Position numbers and translations under genes: made by a program. A DNA stretch of 64,000 nucleotides, from positions 9,248,109-9,312,108 of the forward strand of contig CM072165.1 of the NCBI GenBank assembly GCA_036850595.1. The letters are read 5' to 3'. This stretch comes from Rhyacichthys aspro (taxonomy: Eukaryota > Chordata > Actinopteri > Gobiiformes > Rhyacichthyidae). Each line of letters opens with the position of its first letter. The stretch's first letter is position 1. The notes beneath the pieces are model-generated. The model had not been told where the DNA came from and searched no databases. It worked only from the letters and a program-made list of their open reading frames with translations. Shown here piece after piece: positions 12,321 through 24,235 of this stretch.

Positions 12321-13234
12321 TGAGAGGCCCTTGTTGCTGTGAAACAGGAGTGCTATATTTATTTTAGCTTGTGTTTCAGATTGCTCCCTTTTCCATATTC
12401 CTGTCTGCTCCTGTAAATAGGGAAAGCTTATCCATTTCTTCCTTCTGTGCAATCAGCAATACACATTTTGAACTCACTTTCAACCTTGAGGATCAGAAAA
12501 GTTTCAATTTAAAAAATTCTGTATAAAAGCCATACCATATTGCAAATGCAAACAAAAAAGATTGGTTATTTTGTGTGAAATGTGCATGTTTGAATGTCCA
12601 GTGTTGCAAATGGACAAATAACGGCATGTCTCATTTAACAACAAACCAAGCGAGGTCTATCATTTTTGCCTCAGACAATTGTCCATTTCTCATGTGTCCT
12701 GTTTAAATGAATCGTCTTTTTGTGACATCACTGGTCTATGAATGCTCATGCAGAAATTTTACCAGCCTTTCTTCGGGGCATAAAGTCTGTCCTTGTGTTC
12801 AGTTGAGCATCTGCGTGGATGCTGCCGCTGTTCTGTTTGGTATTTATGAAGGATTTTTTAGTACAATAGCACAAAAGCAACAGTTTAAAGGTAGACTAAA
12901 GACCGATTCATGCTGTCTGCATTCTTTGTTCCCCTTATACTTACAATATGTCTATTTTGGTCATTCAGATTGGATTTGTCTATGGAGTATGGTGGCCATG
13001 AAGGGCAAATAACAGCTATAAATCACAAAGCATACTCACTACAGGTAGGGACACTGGATGTTGTTGTGTCTCCTGTTTTTTTGTTTTGTTTTTTTGTATT
13101 TTTGTTTATTAATTTTGTGTTATTTAATGATAGCTGCCTGGGAACTGCAAATAGAAATGAACAATTCTACTACAATCTGTCACCTTTACAGTTGTGGCAT
13201 TTGTTACAGATGTTCATTAATGTGCACTGTCCCT
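12321..13234. other. AT-rich intergenic spacer
   Basis: Two overlapping plus-strand frames of 101 and 111 codons (12707-13245) are cysteine/phenylalanine-rich low-complexity reads with no domain. Nothing else was seen. Confidence 0.45.
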
Positions 13235-13269
<35 letters not shown>

Positions 13270-13284
13270 ATAAATAAATAAATA
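13235..13284 (+). repeat. Tetranucleotide microsatellite (TAAC)n to (TAAA)n
   Basis: About eight TAAC units run directly into about four TAAA units. A single C-to-A change in the repeat unit explains the switch. Confidence 0.9.
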
Positions 13285-14430
13285 CTCACTCCTTCCTCCT
13301 AGCTCTCTTCTGTCCAATCCGAAACACAATCCAACACAGTGTGCTTCTAGATGCATTGCCAAAGTGTGTATGCAGCAGATTAAAAGGCTCTGTGGGGTCA
13401 CAGATAAGATAAATGCTACAACACGGTCTTCCTTTACCCAGAGCTTGGGACTTTTGTTCTGTTCTATGCTGTGTCCATTGTCATTTACATCACACGCTGA
13501 CTTTCCCTCTCGGTCTGACTTAAAACGACTGTTCCCTGGAGCTTCATGGATGTAATGAGCTAAAGTCAATCAGCTCCTGGAGAGAAATCAATGCGGGTCA
13601 ATACTCGCATTTCGCATGCGCCTTCACAACACAGGACTCGGCTTTCAAAGGCTGCGGTTCAATGGATTCTACAAAAGTAAATTGTGGTGAAGAAGCCACA
13701 CACAATACGGTTCTGCACAACCACTGGATGTGTATTAGATATCGCTGCGGCCTGAGCCTGACCTTGCGGAAAGGCAGCATATTTGAGTTTCCCCTTCAGT
13801 TGTTCCGGAGTGGCATCTACAGAGGGTTAGGGGGAGACGGGACGGCTGTGGATGCAAAAAGAAGGTCCCAAAGACGTTTCCTATGCAGGCCACAAGTGCA
13901 GCGGGGATCGCCCAAGGCTGGAACTAAGCCGCGCTGACACTGATCCGTCTAAATAAAGCAACCACGGTCAACACGGGAAACAGGAGGTTGGGAGAAAGCG
14001 AAGGTGTCAGTTCGTGTCAATGATTTCGTCTCTCCCTCCTGCCATTGACTCCCTCTGCCAGGAATCATTTCCCGCTCGCATTTGCATACAACACAGCTGT
14101 AGTACATTCCGACGCGGTGAGGGGCCTCCTTTCCGTCGCAGTTTTTCGGGTGAAAGTGCAGTAAGTACAGAGCAGCCATTCTCTGGGCTAATACTCGTGA
14201 AGAAACATCATTAGTTTATTTTAATGTGCCACGACGGAGGCTGAGTGACACTAATGGGGGCTGTGTAAAAAATGGTGTCAATCTTGACGCGGTGACGGTT
14301 CACTGAACAGCGCATTAGTGCTAAAAGTATTTCAGGTCTCTAAGTGTGCTTTTTTTTCTCTTGAGCCTGTGCGTAAAAGGGGAAGCGCCATTGAGAAGAT
14401 GTGAAAATACCTTCCAATATTCATAATGGG
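13285..14430. promoter_or_regulatory. Candidate non-coding regulatory island (large)
   Basis: The longest continuous balanced block in the left half. It contains a perfect POU octamer ATTTGCAT at 14080-14087 beside an E-box CAGCTG at 14094-14099, plus numerous CpGs. Frames of 60-103 codons occur on both strands (for example 13258-13569 minus and 13662-13937 plus) without domains, as expected of stop-poor non-coding DNA. Confidence 0.42.
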
Positions 14431-15140
14431 GTAAAACTGGAGTGTGTTTTGTACCGGTGCGGGAGGGGATGTCTCAATTGTTCTCAAGCTTTATGATGCA
14501 TTACCATTGGGGTGGCTTTCTATCTAAATATCCACAATCAGCAAAGTGAATCCACATCACGTGACCTCCCCCTTTTGATCAGAGCAATTACTTATCGGAT
14601 GCCAGCGCAGCAGAATGTCCTAGTGCGGAGAAGCTGCAGATGTTGTTCGGGAGATTTATAAGCAATTTGCAGCGCAATTATGAACAATTCTGGTCATTAA
14701 ATCCATGAAATATGATTAAGTGGTAAATAGCCCTGGACAAACTACGCCGCTCCTGCTGCTGAGTGTATTAGTGAAGGCCCAGAGGCTGCGTTTATACGGG
14801 GGATTGTTTTTGACGCCCTTTAGCGGCCATCTGCCATTAATAGGGACCAGGCGAAGGGAGAATGAGAAAATAAGTGACAGGGCTTCGATGCCGTCACTTT
14901 GAAAAGGTGTAATAACTGCGAGGTGACGGGGGTCAAGTGCCTTCACTCGGGCCTCGCAGGAGACGATCTGATACAAAAGAGCGATGGATGGTGAGTCATT
15001 TTACCACTTGACATTATTGTGAAAGAAGTGGTCTTCATGGTGTCACGAGTCAGGCATCAGAGGTCAGACTCTCCCGTGGCTATAGCCCTCACTTCAAAAA
15101 TCCAGCGCTGACAGGTGAAGTCATTATACGATCCTCAGAG
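14431..15140. promoter_or_regulatory. Candidate non-coding regulatory island
   Basis: Continues the 13.3-14.4 kb block. Motifs: CACGTG E-box at 14558-14563, TCF/LEF-like CCTTTTGATC at 14571-14580, 'gcaattatgaacaattctgg' (homeodomain plus SOX-like) near 14672, and ATTAAGTGG (NKX2-like on the complement) near 14715. No protein domain in either-strand frames. Confidence 0.42.
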
Positions 15141-15343
15141 GAGTATCCCACTGCAAACGCTAAGCAGTTTTAAATAGTTTTAGTTTATAGTAGATTAACT
15201 TGTCCTATGTTTTTTTAAGGCTAAACTAAAACAAATTGTGCCGTTTTAATTTTCCGTAGTTCAAACAGCTTAAAAGAAATGAAGACTATATTTTGGAAAT
15301 AATAAAAACATGTTAATGGCTTAAGAAATTGAATCCTAGAATG

Positions 15344-15799
15344 CAGTGATCATCAACTGGCAGCCCAGGGGCCACATCAGGCCCCCACAGCTTTCTATCA
15401 GGCCCCCAGCACATAATCCAAATCAGAAAACATGAGGAGAGAAAGAGAGTTTAAAAATTAATATAGCTATTAAAATGACCCCAAAATGCATGAAATTCAG
15501 CAGAAATTAATTTTATCTTTTCACAAGACAAATCAGCTTCAAATATCAGTTTTTTTTCTGCAAGCTGTAGTTTGTTTGTTAAAATAACCTCAAAATCAAA
15601 GTTTAAAAGCAATAAAAAAAAAACAAGAAAATATATTTAACAGTGAAGAAATCTAATAAAGTAATAAGAAAAAGCAAAAGGTACTGTATTTATTTAACTA
15701 TACAATATATTTAAGTTTGAAAGTCTGCCCCCCACCCCCCACCCCAGCACCAGTGAAGAAACAAGATGGCCCTCAAGCAACTTTAGTGGATGACCCCTG
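15344..15799. mobile_element. hAT-like non-autonomous element
   Basis: The left end CAGTGATCATCAACT and the complement of the right end (CAGGGGTCATCCACT) match at most positions, and 'gcccaggggccacatcaggc' follows the left end. Interior is AT-rich with a C-rich run near 15726-15745. No coding sequence. No convincing 8-bp target duplication, so it is old or the ends are slightly mis-set. Confidence 0.55.
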
Positions 15800-16079
15800 C
15801 TTTAACTGTATCAATAAACAATATTAGACAGAAAACTGCAGTTATGTTAATGAATAAAACAAACTTTATGAGGCAACTCAGTTTTAAGCATTATCCTTTT
15901 TTTATTGACCTCTGGTGGCAGAAGTGTATGATGATTATAACTCTTTTCATTTTAATTAATTCCATTGTATTGTAGCCCCCATTGACTATATAACAAATGT
16001 TAGAACTTTCACACTAGTGAATGCCACTCTTTCACCAACCTAAAAGAAGTTCATTTTCTATTCGAAATATAAATCACAT

Positions 16080-17385
16080 TTCTAGTATGTAACTGCCAAA
16101 GCCGAGGATGTTGATTTCCAAGATGGAATGCAGATATTGAATTAAAAGGCCTGTGTTGAGGCGCAGAGATTCAGCATATAATTTGATAAAAGTGACAAGG
16201 CGTACAAATCGAATGCGGAGGGAGAATTAATAATTCAGGCCTCATGAATCCTTCTTGAGACAGAGGCGGGGAGAAAACACTGCAATAAGAAATGTGATCC
16301 CTGGTGTCGCCCGCTCGCCTCCCTTTTCTTTACAGGTTCCGTGAAATCTGGGACGCTGTTATTATTATACGTGCAGATTTCCTCCACTTTTCATATTATC
16401 AGTTTAGATAAAGTCAGGAGAGACAAACGCTGAAATTTCTGCCCGGGTACTGAAGATAGAGCTCCACTGTGGGCCTTATCTGTTTAAATTGTGAAAGGGT
16501 TCATGCCAGGGTCAGGTAGAAATTGCTATTTACCGCTTCGGTGTGTGTTCAACGGCACCCAACATGCTGTTTGCATTTGCATTAGCTTGATGATCCCATT
16601 GAAGAGAAGCCTGTCAGCGTCCACAGAGGCTAATAACCCAATCTCCTGTGGTACACCTCTCCCTAACTGAAGTGCAATGACCTTAGCTTTCTCCTTGTGG
16701 ACTAGTTGACTTGTTTATTGTTTTGCTTCTCCATCCTCCCCCTCCTCGGCACTTGCCCTCTATCTATGCTTGTTTGTGATTTGCTCGGCCTCTGGTATGC
16801 TAGCAGAGATGCCCTTTCCGTGCAATGCCCTATGTGCCGGTTTGGGAATTAGCTGGATGGTAAACCCCAGCGGTTCTGATTGTCCCTTACCTTGTGACGC
16901 AGAAGCTTCCGGCAGATTAGTGTGTGTTTTCCATCCCGTTCTTTTACATGACTGTACATTGTTGGTGAGCCAGAGCTTGCGCAGCGCCTTTTCCATCCGT
17001 AAACCCCGAGGACATGTAGTCGGGGAGCCCCATGTTCGCACGCACAAACACCACAGTTTTTCCGCCAAGTAGGATTTGTAGTGTTCTCCCTCATGAATCT
17101 TGTGGCATTCGCCCGATAAACTTCTTCCTAGTGTCCTGGCACGAAGATGTGTGCAAAGCTTCCGAGACCTTCTTCTATCATTATTCATGAACATCATTAT
17201 TTGAAACTGTCTGTGTTCTTTCACTGCAATTTCCCCAAATGCCCAAACTGTAGGCGGCCTTCTAGTATCAGCATGAAACACTCTCATTCTTTTGGTTTGC
17301 TTTCCAAAAAAATACAGTACTTCAACTGGACAGAGTGGATGAATCAAACAATAATAAACCCACATATTCCATATTGTGTCGTATA
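16080..17385. promoter_or_regulatory. Candidate non-coding regulatory island (large)
   Basis: About 1.3 kb of balanced sequence. A near-perfect palindrome GAATTA-A-TAATTC lies at 16224-16236. A 201-codon minus-strand frame (17365-16760) and a 100-codon plus-strand frame (16770-17072) overlap. Neither has a recognised domain, and both-strand openness argues against coding. Regulatory role inferred. Confidence 0.38.
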
Positions 17386-17600
17386 TGTTTATGACGTCAT
17401 TAAGTCTGTTTTTCTTGTGTGTGTTGCATTTAGTTTGACAGGAATCATCTGTTAAGACGTGGTCTAGGCTTTATAATTTAAGATTTAAATAGATGAGAAG
17501 AGTGCAGAGTGGAATTTTGGCCAATCACAGCTCACGTCCGGTAAAAAGGAGCGCTCCTATTGGTCGACACTGATGTTAACGACGAAGGACAAAGAAAATA
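17386..17600. promoter_or_regulatory. CRE plus opposed CCAAT boxes (promoter-like)
   Basis: A perfect CRE palindrome ATGACGTCAT lies at 17391-17400. CCAAT at 17521-17525 and an inverted copy ATTGG at 17559-17563 lie 38 bp apart around 'tcacgtccggtaaaaagg'. This is promoter-like grammar (CREB/ATF plus NF-Y). No convincing exon follows; the 76-codon frame at 17899 is hydrophobic and unremarkable. It may serve a non-coding transcript or be an enhancer. Confidence 0.33.
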
Positions 17601-18480
17601 AACCAAGGAAATGGGTTATTCTGTTGGAAAATACGCCTTATTTTACAGCTAAACAGCACAAGAAAAAAGGCAAAAATAGAGAAGTGAGCAGCAAATGAAA
17701 CATAGATAAATGTTGGCAATACTTCGATGCAATGTTTAATGAGAAGGAGATAATTACAGGATCATTACAGTCTACAATGGTAAAGTAAGTCAGGTAAACT
17801 GTAAACTTCTATTTAATGTAGTGTTTTAGTTTGGTTAAAAACAGAAAAGGACTCATCTACTTCAGTTAGTTCCTGGCTTTTCTTAAGAGACTCACAAGAT
17901 GGCACTGTCAGAAGAGAGTGGGGGCTTGTTTTGCTTTATTTCAACAAGCATTGTTCTTTTTGCTATTTGGAACTCACGTGATTTTAGTGTCAATTTTTTT
18001 TATGTTCTTTCTTGGACGTTTTTTGGTCCATTTCGACGTCTGTGGTCCATTTCCATCCAGCTTTTTCAAGGTGTATGGCTGCGAAGATTTCGAGTGCATC
18101 GAGCTGTGTATGGTAGCATTTACACTTAATTGTGAAAAATTGTAAACCAAGTAATTTTCACACAGCAGTTAAAGGCAGGCTTCGAACCTGAAAACTAAAT
18201 ATAAAGCTATGTCAGTTTCTATATATTAAAATGATACTCTTGTAACTCGTGAAGATATGCAGTAAAGTACGAATTCTGTCATTAATATACTATTTATTTA
18301 CCTTTTAAATTACTTATTTATTTATTTAATTTTATTATCAGTTTACAAAAAGGAAAAGTGAGTGAAGAGACAAAAACCTACAGAACATACTTTATAGTTT
18401 ACTTTTTATATCCACACCTGCCTAAAACTTGTGCACAGTACTGTATTTATATATATATTTATAGGTTAAGCATCCCAAAA
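17601..18480. other. AT-rich spacer
   Basis: Two overlapping plus-strand frames of about 75 codons (17899-18145) are phenylalanine-rich with no domain. 18290-18470 is strongly AT-rich. No gene supported. Confidence 0.45.
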
Positions 18481-18999
18481 GCAGTTGGCTGACTACATTT
18501 CTGCAGCACTCCTCCAGCCTTCCTGTCTTTTAATTTGGTGTAATGTACAGTGAAATGGGGTCGGCTGTTTTCTTTTAAAGCTAAAGTGAGGATCCTGCCT
18601 CTCACGCCAAATAGCTGTCAGGTTCAGTTAAAAGCTTGGGTAGATTGAACAAAAAGGATCCGTTAAGCTGAAAATCCAATCTGAAGTGGGCTGGTAGAAA
18701 AGTAGTCTTTTAATAACTAAATGATCCATGAATTCGAACCGTGGCATAAGTCAACTGCAAAGGTTAAAGCGAGGACAATGCAGTTCTCTTACAGTATTAG
18801 TTTCACATACAGCCTTCCGTTTAAGGCAGGAATTTTCCTTAAGCATCGGGCATTTATTCTCCATTGGTTTTATTCACACTTCAGATAAATGGCGCTATTT
18901 TCCAGCCACTGCTTGTGTTGACGCATATTCTTGTGGAAGCAGGGAAAATTGGTTTCTAAAATAAAGTTGACCCCGGCACCTCTAGCAGTTAGAGAATCT
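18481..18999. other. Mixed-composition intergenic DNA
   Basis: Moderately balanced sequence, for example around 18830-18950, without a clear motif cluster. A 78-codon frame (18728-18964) has no recognisable domain. Confidence 0.35.
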
Positions 19000-19345
19000 A
19001 ACTAATGAAGCAAGGTCTGCATCAATGAGCAGCACAGGCACAGTGTCAACACCAGCTACCTGAGTCGGCCATTATGCACGACTGCACAAAACATGCCAAG
19101 GCTATCTACATTTTTATCACTGGAATAGTCCACCAAGACTGAGCTAAAGTAAAATATTTAAGCGTTTTAACAGAGGCCAGATTCATTTAATAGCCTTCTG
19201 GTTGTACATGTTTGCACTAATTAAAGCAAGCGTTTCAATGATGAATGTTACATTTTTAATGACCCATGCACAGTCTATTTAAGGTGTCCTTTTGAAATCA
19301 GCTAATTGGCTAGATATTTAATTTTATTATGTGCAATTTCCATAA
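19000..19345. promoter_or_regulatory. Candidate homeodomain-site-rich regulatory island
   Basis: High-complexity sequence with CACTAATTAAAG (TAATTA at 19218-19223) and AGCTAATTGGCTA (TAATTG at 19303-19308), plus 'tttttaatgacccatgcac'. This is the texture of deeply conserved AT-rich enhancers. Role inferred. Confidence 0.38.
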
Positions 19346-20440
19346 TTGAAGTATTCATAGTATTCTTGGACTGAAACTGGACATTCTAAAGGCTGTGGTA
19401 GAAAAAAGAATGGTGGCTTTATATTATCCAATGTATTTAACTTCAGATGTGGATCTAAACATGGGACTAGCTTGTTGTGTGCTTGTCATGTGCTATGTTT
19501 CTCTGATTGGTTGGGTGTCTGTTCAGTTGCATCCAGAGGCAGTTTATTCTGTGTCTGTCGGTACTGCATCATGGAAATTCAACTTAAATCTACACAGATT
19601 TTTGCTTTGTGGGAAGAGTAATAGTATTATGGTGGCTGGCCAGGCTAATTCTTAACCTGCTATCACTTTTGTACATTTTGGGTCCAGTAGTATCTGAAAA
19701 GAAGGTTGGAAAGTGGATGGGACTACAAACTCAGGCTCCAAAGATGATAAATCTCACAGACCATCCAAAAAAACAAATATTGGTCGCTGTAGATCAAAAT
19801 AAGCCAAAAATAAGGTGGCTTACCTCAAATTTTCTTTCCAACATTGGCACCCCAGGAAGTGCACCAAATCAACACTCTATTGTTACACTATTGTGCTGTG
19901 CTCTGCTAATCATTGTTGATTTGTAGCTTATGTCTTTCTCAGCATCTGTCTCTGCACATGCATCAGGTTGGTGGCCACATCCAGCTCATGTTGCTCAATG
20001 TTACCTTTAGTAATCTTGTAAGATCACAAATTTGTAACGTGTATACATCTCGGACGCAAACAATCTTTGTGGTCAGAACAGTTTGGAGATACAAAAACCT
20101 AAAGAATGTGCTTCTGTGTCAACAAAAAAAAAAGTGACACATATTTAGATTTTTCCTGTGCCAAAACAAAATTGAATGAAAACTGTCCCCCAAACATCAA
20201 TAAATCACTTACTACTTATGGCACAATTTTAGGACAGTACAATTTAGTCTATTAACCAAAATGGAAGTGGGACAAAAATTTTGCAAAAGAAGTTGCTGAA
20301 GTTGCTTCTTTTAGCTAAACTTTAGTAAATTAAGGGCACACACTTCAGATATGCCCTCCATGACTCCACATTTCCATTTCTCAGCTCTATTTGTAATTCT
20401 GGACTGACAAAACACACCAATTATTGCTAACATGATGTCT
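19346..20440. other. Intergenic DNA with a weak dispersed repeat
   Basis: A segment near 19497-19595 ('ctgattggttg', 'cagtttattctgtgtctgtc', 'attcaacttaaatctac') resembles 35518-35608, suggesting an old dispersed repeat. Open frames of 86 and 105 codons lack domains. Confidence 0.4.
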
Positions 20441-20970
20441 CTGAAGGTCTGCGAGCTCGTGACTGCTGTTTATCCACGGTTTAAGATCTTGGGGGCATTG
20501 TGTGACCGCGGCGCTCTCGCTCCATACACACAGTACGTTAGCGCTCGGTTCTTGTAATCCGATCTTCAGTCATCGGCCGAGCCCTGCGCCGTCGTCGAGC
20601 CCTCTGCAAAAAGCACCGCCCCGGGCTACGTTTTCCTCCAGACAGTCTCCACAAAGCCGAGGGGCCGAAATAATTCCTGTCCAGTCCCGTAACCGGAGGA
20701 GAGGGCCTGAGAGATGCATTGGCCTACATAACCGTAATGAGCTGAAGCATTCACGTCCATCACGGGCTAACATGGCGAGACATGGGGTTAGGTTAATAAG
20801 GGGGGAAGAGTAAGTAGCTACAAATCTACAGAAGGGAGTGGCATGTGATTGGGTATTGATGGCTCTTTTGCTAATCTCCTCGGAGAGCTCTGACATTGAG
20901 TGAATGGGGAGAGAATCAGTGGCCTCAAGGCAAATCCATGGGCAATAATGAGCCTCCATGTAGTCTCTTG
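20441..20970. promoter_or_regulatory. CpG-rich island (promoter- or enhancer-like)
   Basis: The most CpG-dense stretch noticed: about 22 CpGs in 20475-20700 by eye, against near-absence in the flanks. Includes 'gaccgcggcgctctcgc' and 'gcgccgtcgtcgag'. A 151-codon minus-strand frame (21025-20570) and a plus-strand frame overlap it without domains. CpG retention suggests an unmethylated regulatory region; no TATA or exon structure is evident. Confidence 0.42.
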
Positions 20971-22140
20971 ATGAGCTCACCCAGAACAAAAAAAAAAAAA
21001 AACAGGCAGTAAAATCTGGACACAAAAAATGCCACTATGCCACTATCAAGAAAAATGTACAAATTTTCAGAATTTTTAACCCCTCAAATGCCATTTTTGT
21101 GATTAAGGTCTTTGTGTTTAAAAAGAAAAAACATGCACACACAAAAAGTAGATTTTTTTTCCCATCTCATATACCCAAATTTTAATTTTCAGGGAGTTAT
21201 TATCCGAGTCTGAGAGTGTACAAAAACATTGATTCTTATCCATTTTTATTTTTTGTGTAAAGTCGCTTGTAAAGAAATTGCTTCACCTGGGTCCCTAGGA
21301 CATAAAAGTACATATATACGTATTTAATTTATATGTAAATGTATATATACCATGGAAACACCAGGGAATGAAAAAAACAGAAATTACATTGCAGTGGTAG
21401 AGTATTGAAAAAATGCATTTTGAATGGGAGTCAAAGGCAAAATAATACACAACCTGGCAACATTTCACACCATTTGCATCAACACAACCAAAGTTATGCA
21501 AAAAAAAACAACACAAAATAATGGGGACCCAATAGTGTTAAAGAAAGTGGGGGGTTGCTTAAAGTATTGCTTAAAATGAGGTTCTATAAGATACTTCTGG
21601 ATAGGTTTTTAATAGTTGTCAGTGCATTCTCAGTTTAGAGAAACCAACAGGAGCAATACCACAAAGACACAGTGATGTACTGCTGTTAATGCAACCAGTC
21701 AAAAACAGATTATAAACCATCATATAATATCTATTAAAGACGTGGAGCAGAAAAAATATTTTCACGATATATGTTGAGAATAAATTGCACTTATTTAGGT
21801 TCAGATGGGCAGACTGTAGATTGTACTGGAGTGGGCGAAACAAAGGAAAAAAAAAAAAAGCAGTAAGATGTCAAAGATATGTAACATGAACTTGCAATAA
21901 TAGTTGTATTTATAGAAGAGAGAAAAAATAATTGTTAGTTTAAATGTGCAGTTTTTAGTGGCATCCTTCCTTTCTGCAGCCTGTGAGCCCCTATGGTAAG
22001 CCTGCATGGACATGTCATCTATCACTTCTGAATATGTCAGATGATGTTTTTATAAAAATGTAGCATACCAACTCTACTGCAACCATGTACAATACCAACT
22101 GCATTAGCCAGCACCGTCATTAAATAAATACAGTGCTTGG
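20971..22140. other. AT-rich intergenic spacer
   Basis: Begins with a 15-base A tract (20988-21002). Long A/T-rich sequence with CATATATACGTA-type runs near 21310-21350 and a 13-base A run near 21847. No gene or clear element. Confidence 0.45.
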
Positions 22141-22350
22141 TTAATGTAATCCTTTACTGCCGTTCTACTCTTTGACATCTATGGAGTACATTTGAAATAA
22201 CCTTAGCTGCAGTGACGGGCCGTGCGCCTGCATTCACTGAGCACTGCCAATGTTAATACCAGTAAATGCATGGCCCATTAGCTGTTTTTGCGGCAGTAAT
22301 AAAACCCCTGTGCATAATTCATGGCTGTGTGCTTTCAGGAACTGTCAGGG
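22141..22350. promoter_or_regulatory. Candidate regulatory island
   Basis: Balanced block with 'gacgggccgtgcgcctgc', 'catggcccattagctg' and 'gcagtaataaaacccc' (Hox/Cdx-like). No coding frame. Role inferred. Confidence 0.33.
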
Positions 22351-22429
22351 TGTAAAGGTAGGCAGCTTGAAGTTTAACAATGGATCATGTTTAAAATAGG
22401 CTTCACTGAAATAAGAGAATAGTTCAATG

Positions 22430-22700
22430 GATTTTCTTTTTTTGGTAATTAAATTGTGTTTATCCACATTTCGATTAAATATATCAAAGTCCCTGGGCTT
22501 TGTCAAATATATTTATCCATGTTTCAATTAAATCAGTGTTACAGCAACTTAATTAAGACTTTGTGCGGCTTAATTGTAAGATAAGCACTTCTTAGAAAAA
22601 AAGTTAAATGAACAATTTGACTACAACAGTGTTAGCGCCAAACTTCATTTATTTTCTCAAATTACAAGTTAATTAAATTATTTCTATAGCAGATGAAACA
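22430..22700. promoter_or_regulatory. Structured candidate enhancer: direct repeats around opposed TCF-like sites
   Basis: A 22-bp direct repeat with 3 mismatches lies at 22459-22480 and 22512-22533. Between the copies, ATCAAAG and CTTTGTC form an opposed TCF/LEF-like pair within a pseudo-palindrome. TTAATTAA follows at 22549-22556. No coding frame. The repeat arrangement is directly visible; its function is inferred. Confidence 0.4.
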
Positions 22701-24235
22701 TTACAGGAGACAAATATGACACCCTTCAGACCTTGTATTTAAATCCGTCTTCTCTCTGTGTCCACGCTGGTGATCAGCTGGACTTGTTGTATTGGTATTT
22801 ACATATGTCATCCTGAATCTGCAAAACGTGCTTCATATGCAAAATATATGGTGCTGTTTTGATTTTGGTTAAAAACAGCATTACTGTTTACTTTATGGTA
22901 ACTGGAAATTCCTGTATTTCTGACATCCCACTTTATCCTTAAACATAAGATATAAGACATATGTGTGAAATGGTCCCATTGAACTTAAATGGGACTGCGT
23001 AACAGTAAAATCAATCAAATGCATCCCAAAACAAAAATTAGCGGTGGTAGCGTTTATCAATGCAAATCAGCCATGTGCTTTTTGGTCTATGAGAGGACCA
23101 AAACAAAAATGTATTAGTGGGCCAAACGCAAAAACCTTATGTTTGTAATGAAAAGAAATTAGTTTAAAATGTCTTTTGTCTTTGTGCAACTGCCATTACA
23201 TTTGGTTCTGAAGAGGTAGCACCTGATTGGAAGCTTGTGAACTTACACAGTTTGACCCATAACTTTTCAAAAAGTCCTTAAAATAGACTAGGTGTGCACT
23301 TATAAAGTGCACACATTCACTAACCTACCTGAATTCTCCTATGGTTACCTGTGTTCTTAATCTTAGAAGTTGTACACCCTGAGTAAAGGCAGGAGGCTGT
23401 TTTTAGGGTATATAAACCCAGTGGAATCCAATCAATGAAAAAGGCCATTACTAATGGCTATGCTCGACCATCACTGCAGCTAAAAGCAATAGTCAAAATG
23501 TAATTTCAGTCAAAAAACATGATGACCCCTGGCAGGCCGACTCAAACCCCTTGGTGACCCCCGGGCCCCATTTTTTTCCACCCCTGGTCTGTGTCGGACA
23601 CTGTATAAAAGAAGACGTACAGCTATATATTATATACACATACATATACACTGGATATTTTTGAAGATAACATAAACCATCTACACTGATAAGATGCACC
23701 TTACATTTTTAACAATCAATTCTTTTTCTCTAGTCTTATCTCTTTGATAACTCTCTCTAATATAAAATGCTTACAGTTAACACCAACATAAATAATGGCT
23801 CAAATACTCAGAATTTCTGCTATAATATCACTGATGTAGGAGGTCTTTCAATCCGAACCAGAGCTCATTCACATTCACATTCACACCGAGATTCAAATCC
23901 ATCCACTCAAGACACGTTTACCACATTCACATCTTCCATTAATAACAAGATATTGTATTAAATTTGCACAGATTTTAGTGCCAGGTCTGAATAGGGGTTG
24001 TATCCAGCTGTAACCTTCCTTAAATAGAACGCATTCAAAAACGTTATTGTTGATCCACATAAGTACTTCAGATCCAGCCTGAATACACTATTCTCAGTGC
24101 CTCTCACCTTACAATGGAAATTCATTAGTCTTTTGTTCCATTGCTACGAGTAATTTGAGCAACATTAGAGGTGACAATATTGTGAAAGATGAAAAAGTTC
24201 TGAAATGTCTCCATTGAGATCAGTCTAAGGATATT
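22701..24235. other. AT-rich intergenic spacer
   Basis: Mostly low-information DNA. It contains a possible hAT-like end at 23519-23588 and a CATTCA simple stretch near 23868-23885. No gene. Confidence 0.45.
23519..23588. mobile_element. Possible hAT-like element end fragment
   Basis: 'gatgacccctggcaggc' and 'gtgacccccgggccccat' followed by 'ccacccctgg' resemble eroded termini of fish hAT-like elements. No paired end or target duplication could be defined. Confidence 0.3.

Noticed and set aside
17899..18145. Small protein downstream of the CRE/CCAAT region
   Set aside because: Two overlapping frames of similar length, phenylalanine-rich with no domain; the start context alone is not evidence.
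18179..18192. tRNA-like B box on the minus strand (GGTTCGAAGCC)
   Set aside because: No matching A box, acceptor stem or anticodon arm could be placed upstream, so no tRNA or SINE head is supported.
20570..21025. 151-codon minus-strand frame over the CpG-rich patch as a coding exon
   Set aside because: It starts across a 15-base A tract, has no recognised domain, and openness is expected in high-GC DNA.
21060..21540. Possible mobile element in AT-rich DNA around 21.1-21.5 kb
   Set aside because: No terminal repeats, target duplication or second copy could be found by eye.
23868..23885. Short CATTCA tandem as a CRISPR-like or functional array
   Set aside because: It is a three-unit simple repeat with no spacers.
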